DNA of 64,000 bases. It comes from Cristatella mucedo (lineage: Eukaryota; Bryozoa; Phylactolaemata; Cristatellidae). The first letter of the stretch is position 1, and each line of letters starts with the position of its first letter. The stretch spans positions 252,001-316,000 of the forward strand of contig WPIO01000057.1 of the NCBI GenBank assembly GCA_009760855.2. The letters are read 5' to 3'. This document shows, one piece after another, positions 63,646 to 64,000 of this stretch. Made by a program: the position numbers and the translations under genes. A model generated the notes under the pieces. That model did no database searches. It was given only the letters and a program-made list of their open reading frames with translations, and had not been told where the DNA came from.

Positions 63646-63862
63646 GTACGACGCGAGCGCGCAAAGCTCGCGCGCGCGCTCCGCTCCCGCGCGCTCGTCA
63701 GACGAGCTCGGGGAAGCTCCTGTTCTCCTCGGCCCATCCCTCTCTGTGGCACCTTGCGTTCGACCGACCTTGCAACCTACCTCGTCCGTCGCTTCTAGGT
63801 TGCAAAAGCACAGATGACGTACGTCGCCGGTGACGTCGCGCTTCCTTGCGATGCTTACCTTA
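63646..63862 (+). other. start of the next MFSD4-like intron
   Basis: Begins with gtacga at 63646. Open frames continue by chance but lose transmembrane character immediately after FLH. Confidence 0.7.
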
Positions 63863-63948
63863 GATTGCTTCCTTTGCGGCAAATGTATAAGTGCCTAGAA
63901 AGAAATTGAGTTCTCTTAGGGCGCCACAACAAATGTATTTTTATTGTT
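63863..63948 (+). mobile_element. L2 LINE 3' tail
   Basis: TGCGGCAAATGTATAAGTGC, CTAGAAAGAAATTGAGTTCT, CTTAGGGCGCCACAACAAAT, ending in a T-rich stretch. Confidence 0.82.
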
Positions 63949-64000
63949 AGCGTCCGCGCACGGCGCCTCTGCCGTGAGCACTTCGCCATTTTACTCTTTT

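Overview
The window looks like animal nuclear DNA, most likely from an invertebrate with motile cilia. Genes are split by short and long introns with canonical GT/AG borders. The space between is packed with tRNA-derived SINEs, fragments of an L2-type non-LTR retrotransposon (LINE) and other mobile debris. There are no operons, ribosome binding sites or CRISPR arrays. The phylum cannot be told from the sequence alone.

Left part (1-26.2 kb, minus strand): one large gene whose exons I could join base by base. It encodes DLEC1/CFAP81, an axonemal protein built of ASH/MSP-type beta-sandwich domains. Twenty-one exons, plus a tentative 22nd, chain with matching splice phases from an ATG at 26198 down to 110. 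The last quarter of the protein lies beyond the left edge. Its introns hold L2 and SINE insertions, a retrotransposon nested inside a SINE, a 65-bp copy of DLEC1's own second exon followed by a poly(A) run, and a long palindrome with a telomere-like loop.

Middle part (26.2-54 kb): I found no confident gene. It is a mosaic of SINEs, L2 copies (some nested), microsatellites, a 189-bp hAT element with an exact 8-bp target duplication that resembles vertebrate SPIN/URR1 elements, a decayed coiled-coil plus beta-propeller coding region (33.4-34.4 kb), and an unidentified exon-like frame (38.8-39.0 kb). Roughly 32-39 kb is poor in CpG and rich in GCTGC/CAGC compared with its flanks, yet carries the same SINEs and LINEs.

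Right part (54-64 kb, plus strand): the first two coding exons of an MFSD4-like major facilitator transporter, separated by an intron of about 8.9 kb and running off the right edge. That intron holds more SINE and L2 copies and a three-level nest: a 219-bp solo LTR inside an L2 tail inside a SINE.

The two protein genes show no functional link. The shared theme is the mobile DNA. The SINEs end in a hairpin tail that imitates the tail of the L2 LINE, which suggests one retrotransposition machinery spreads both.
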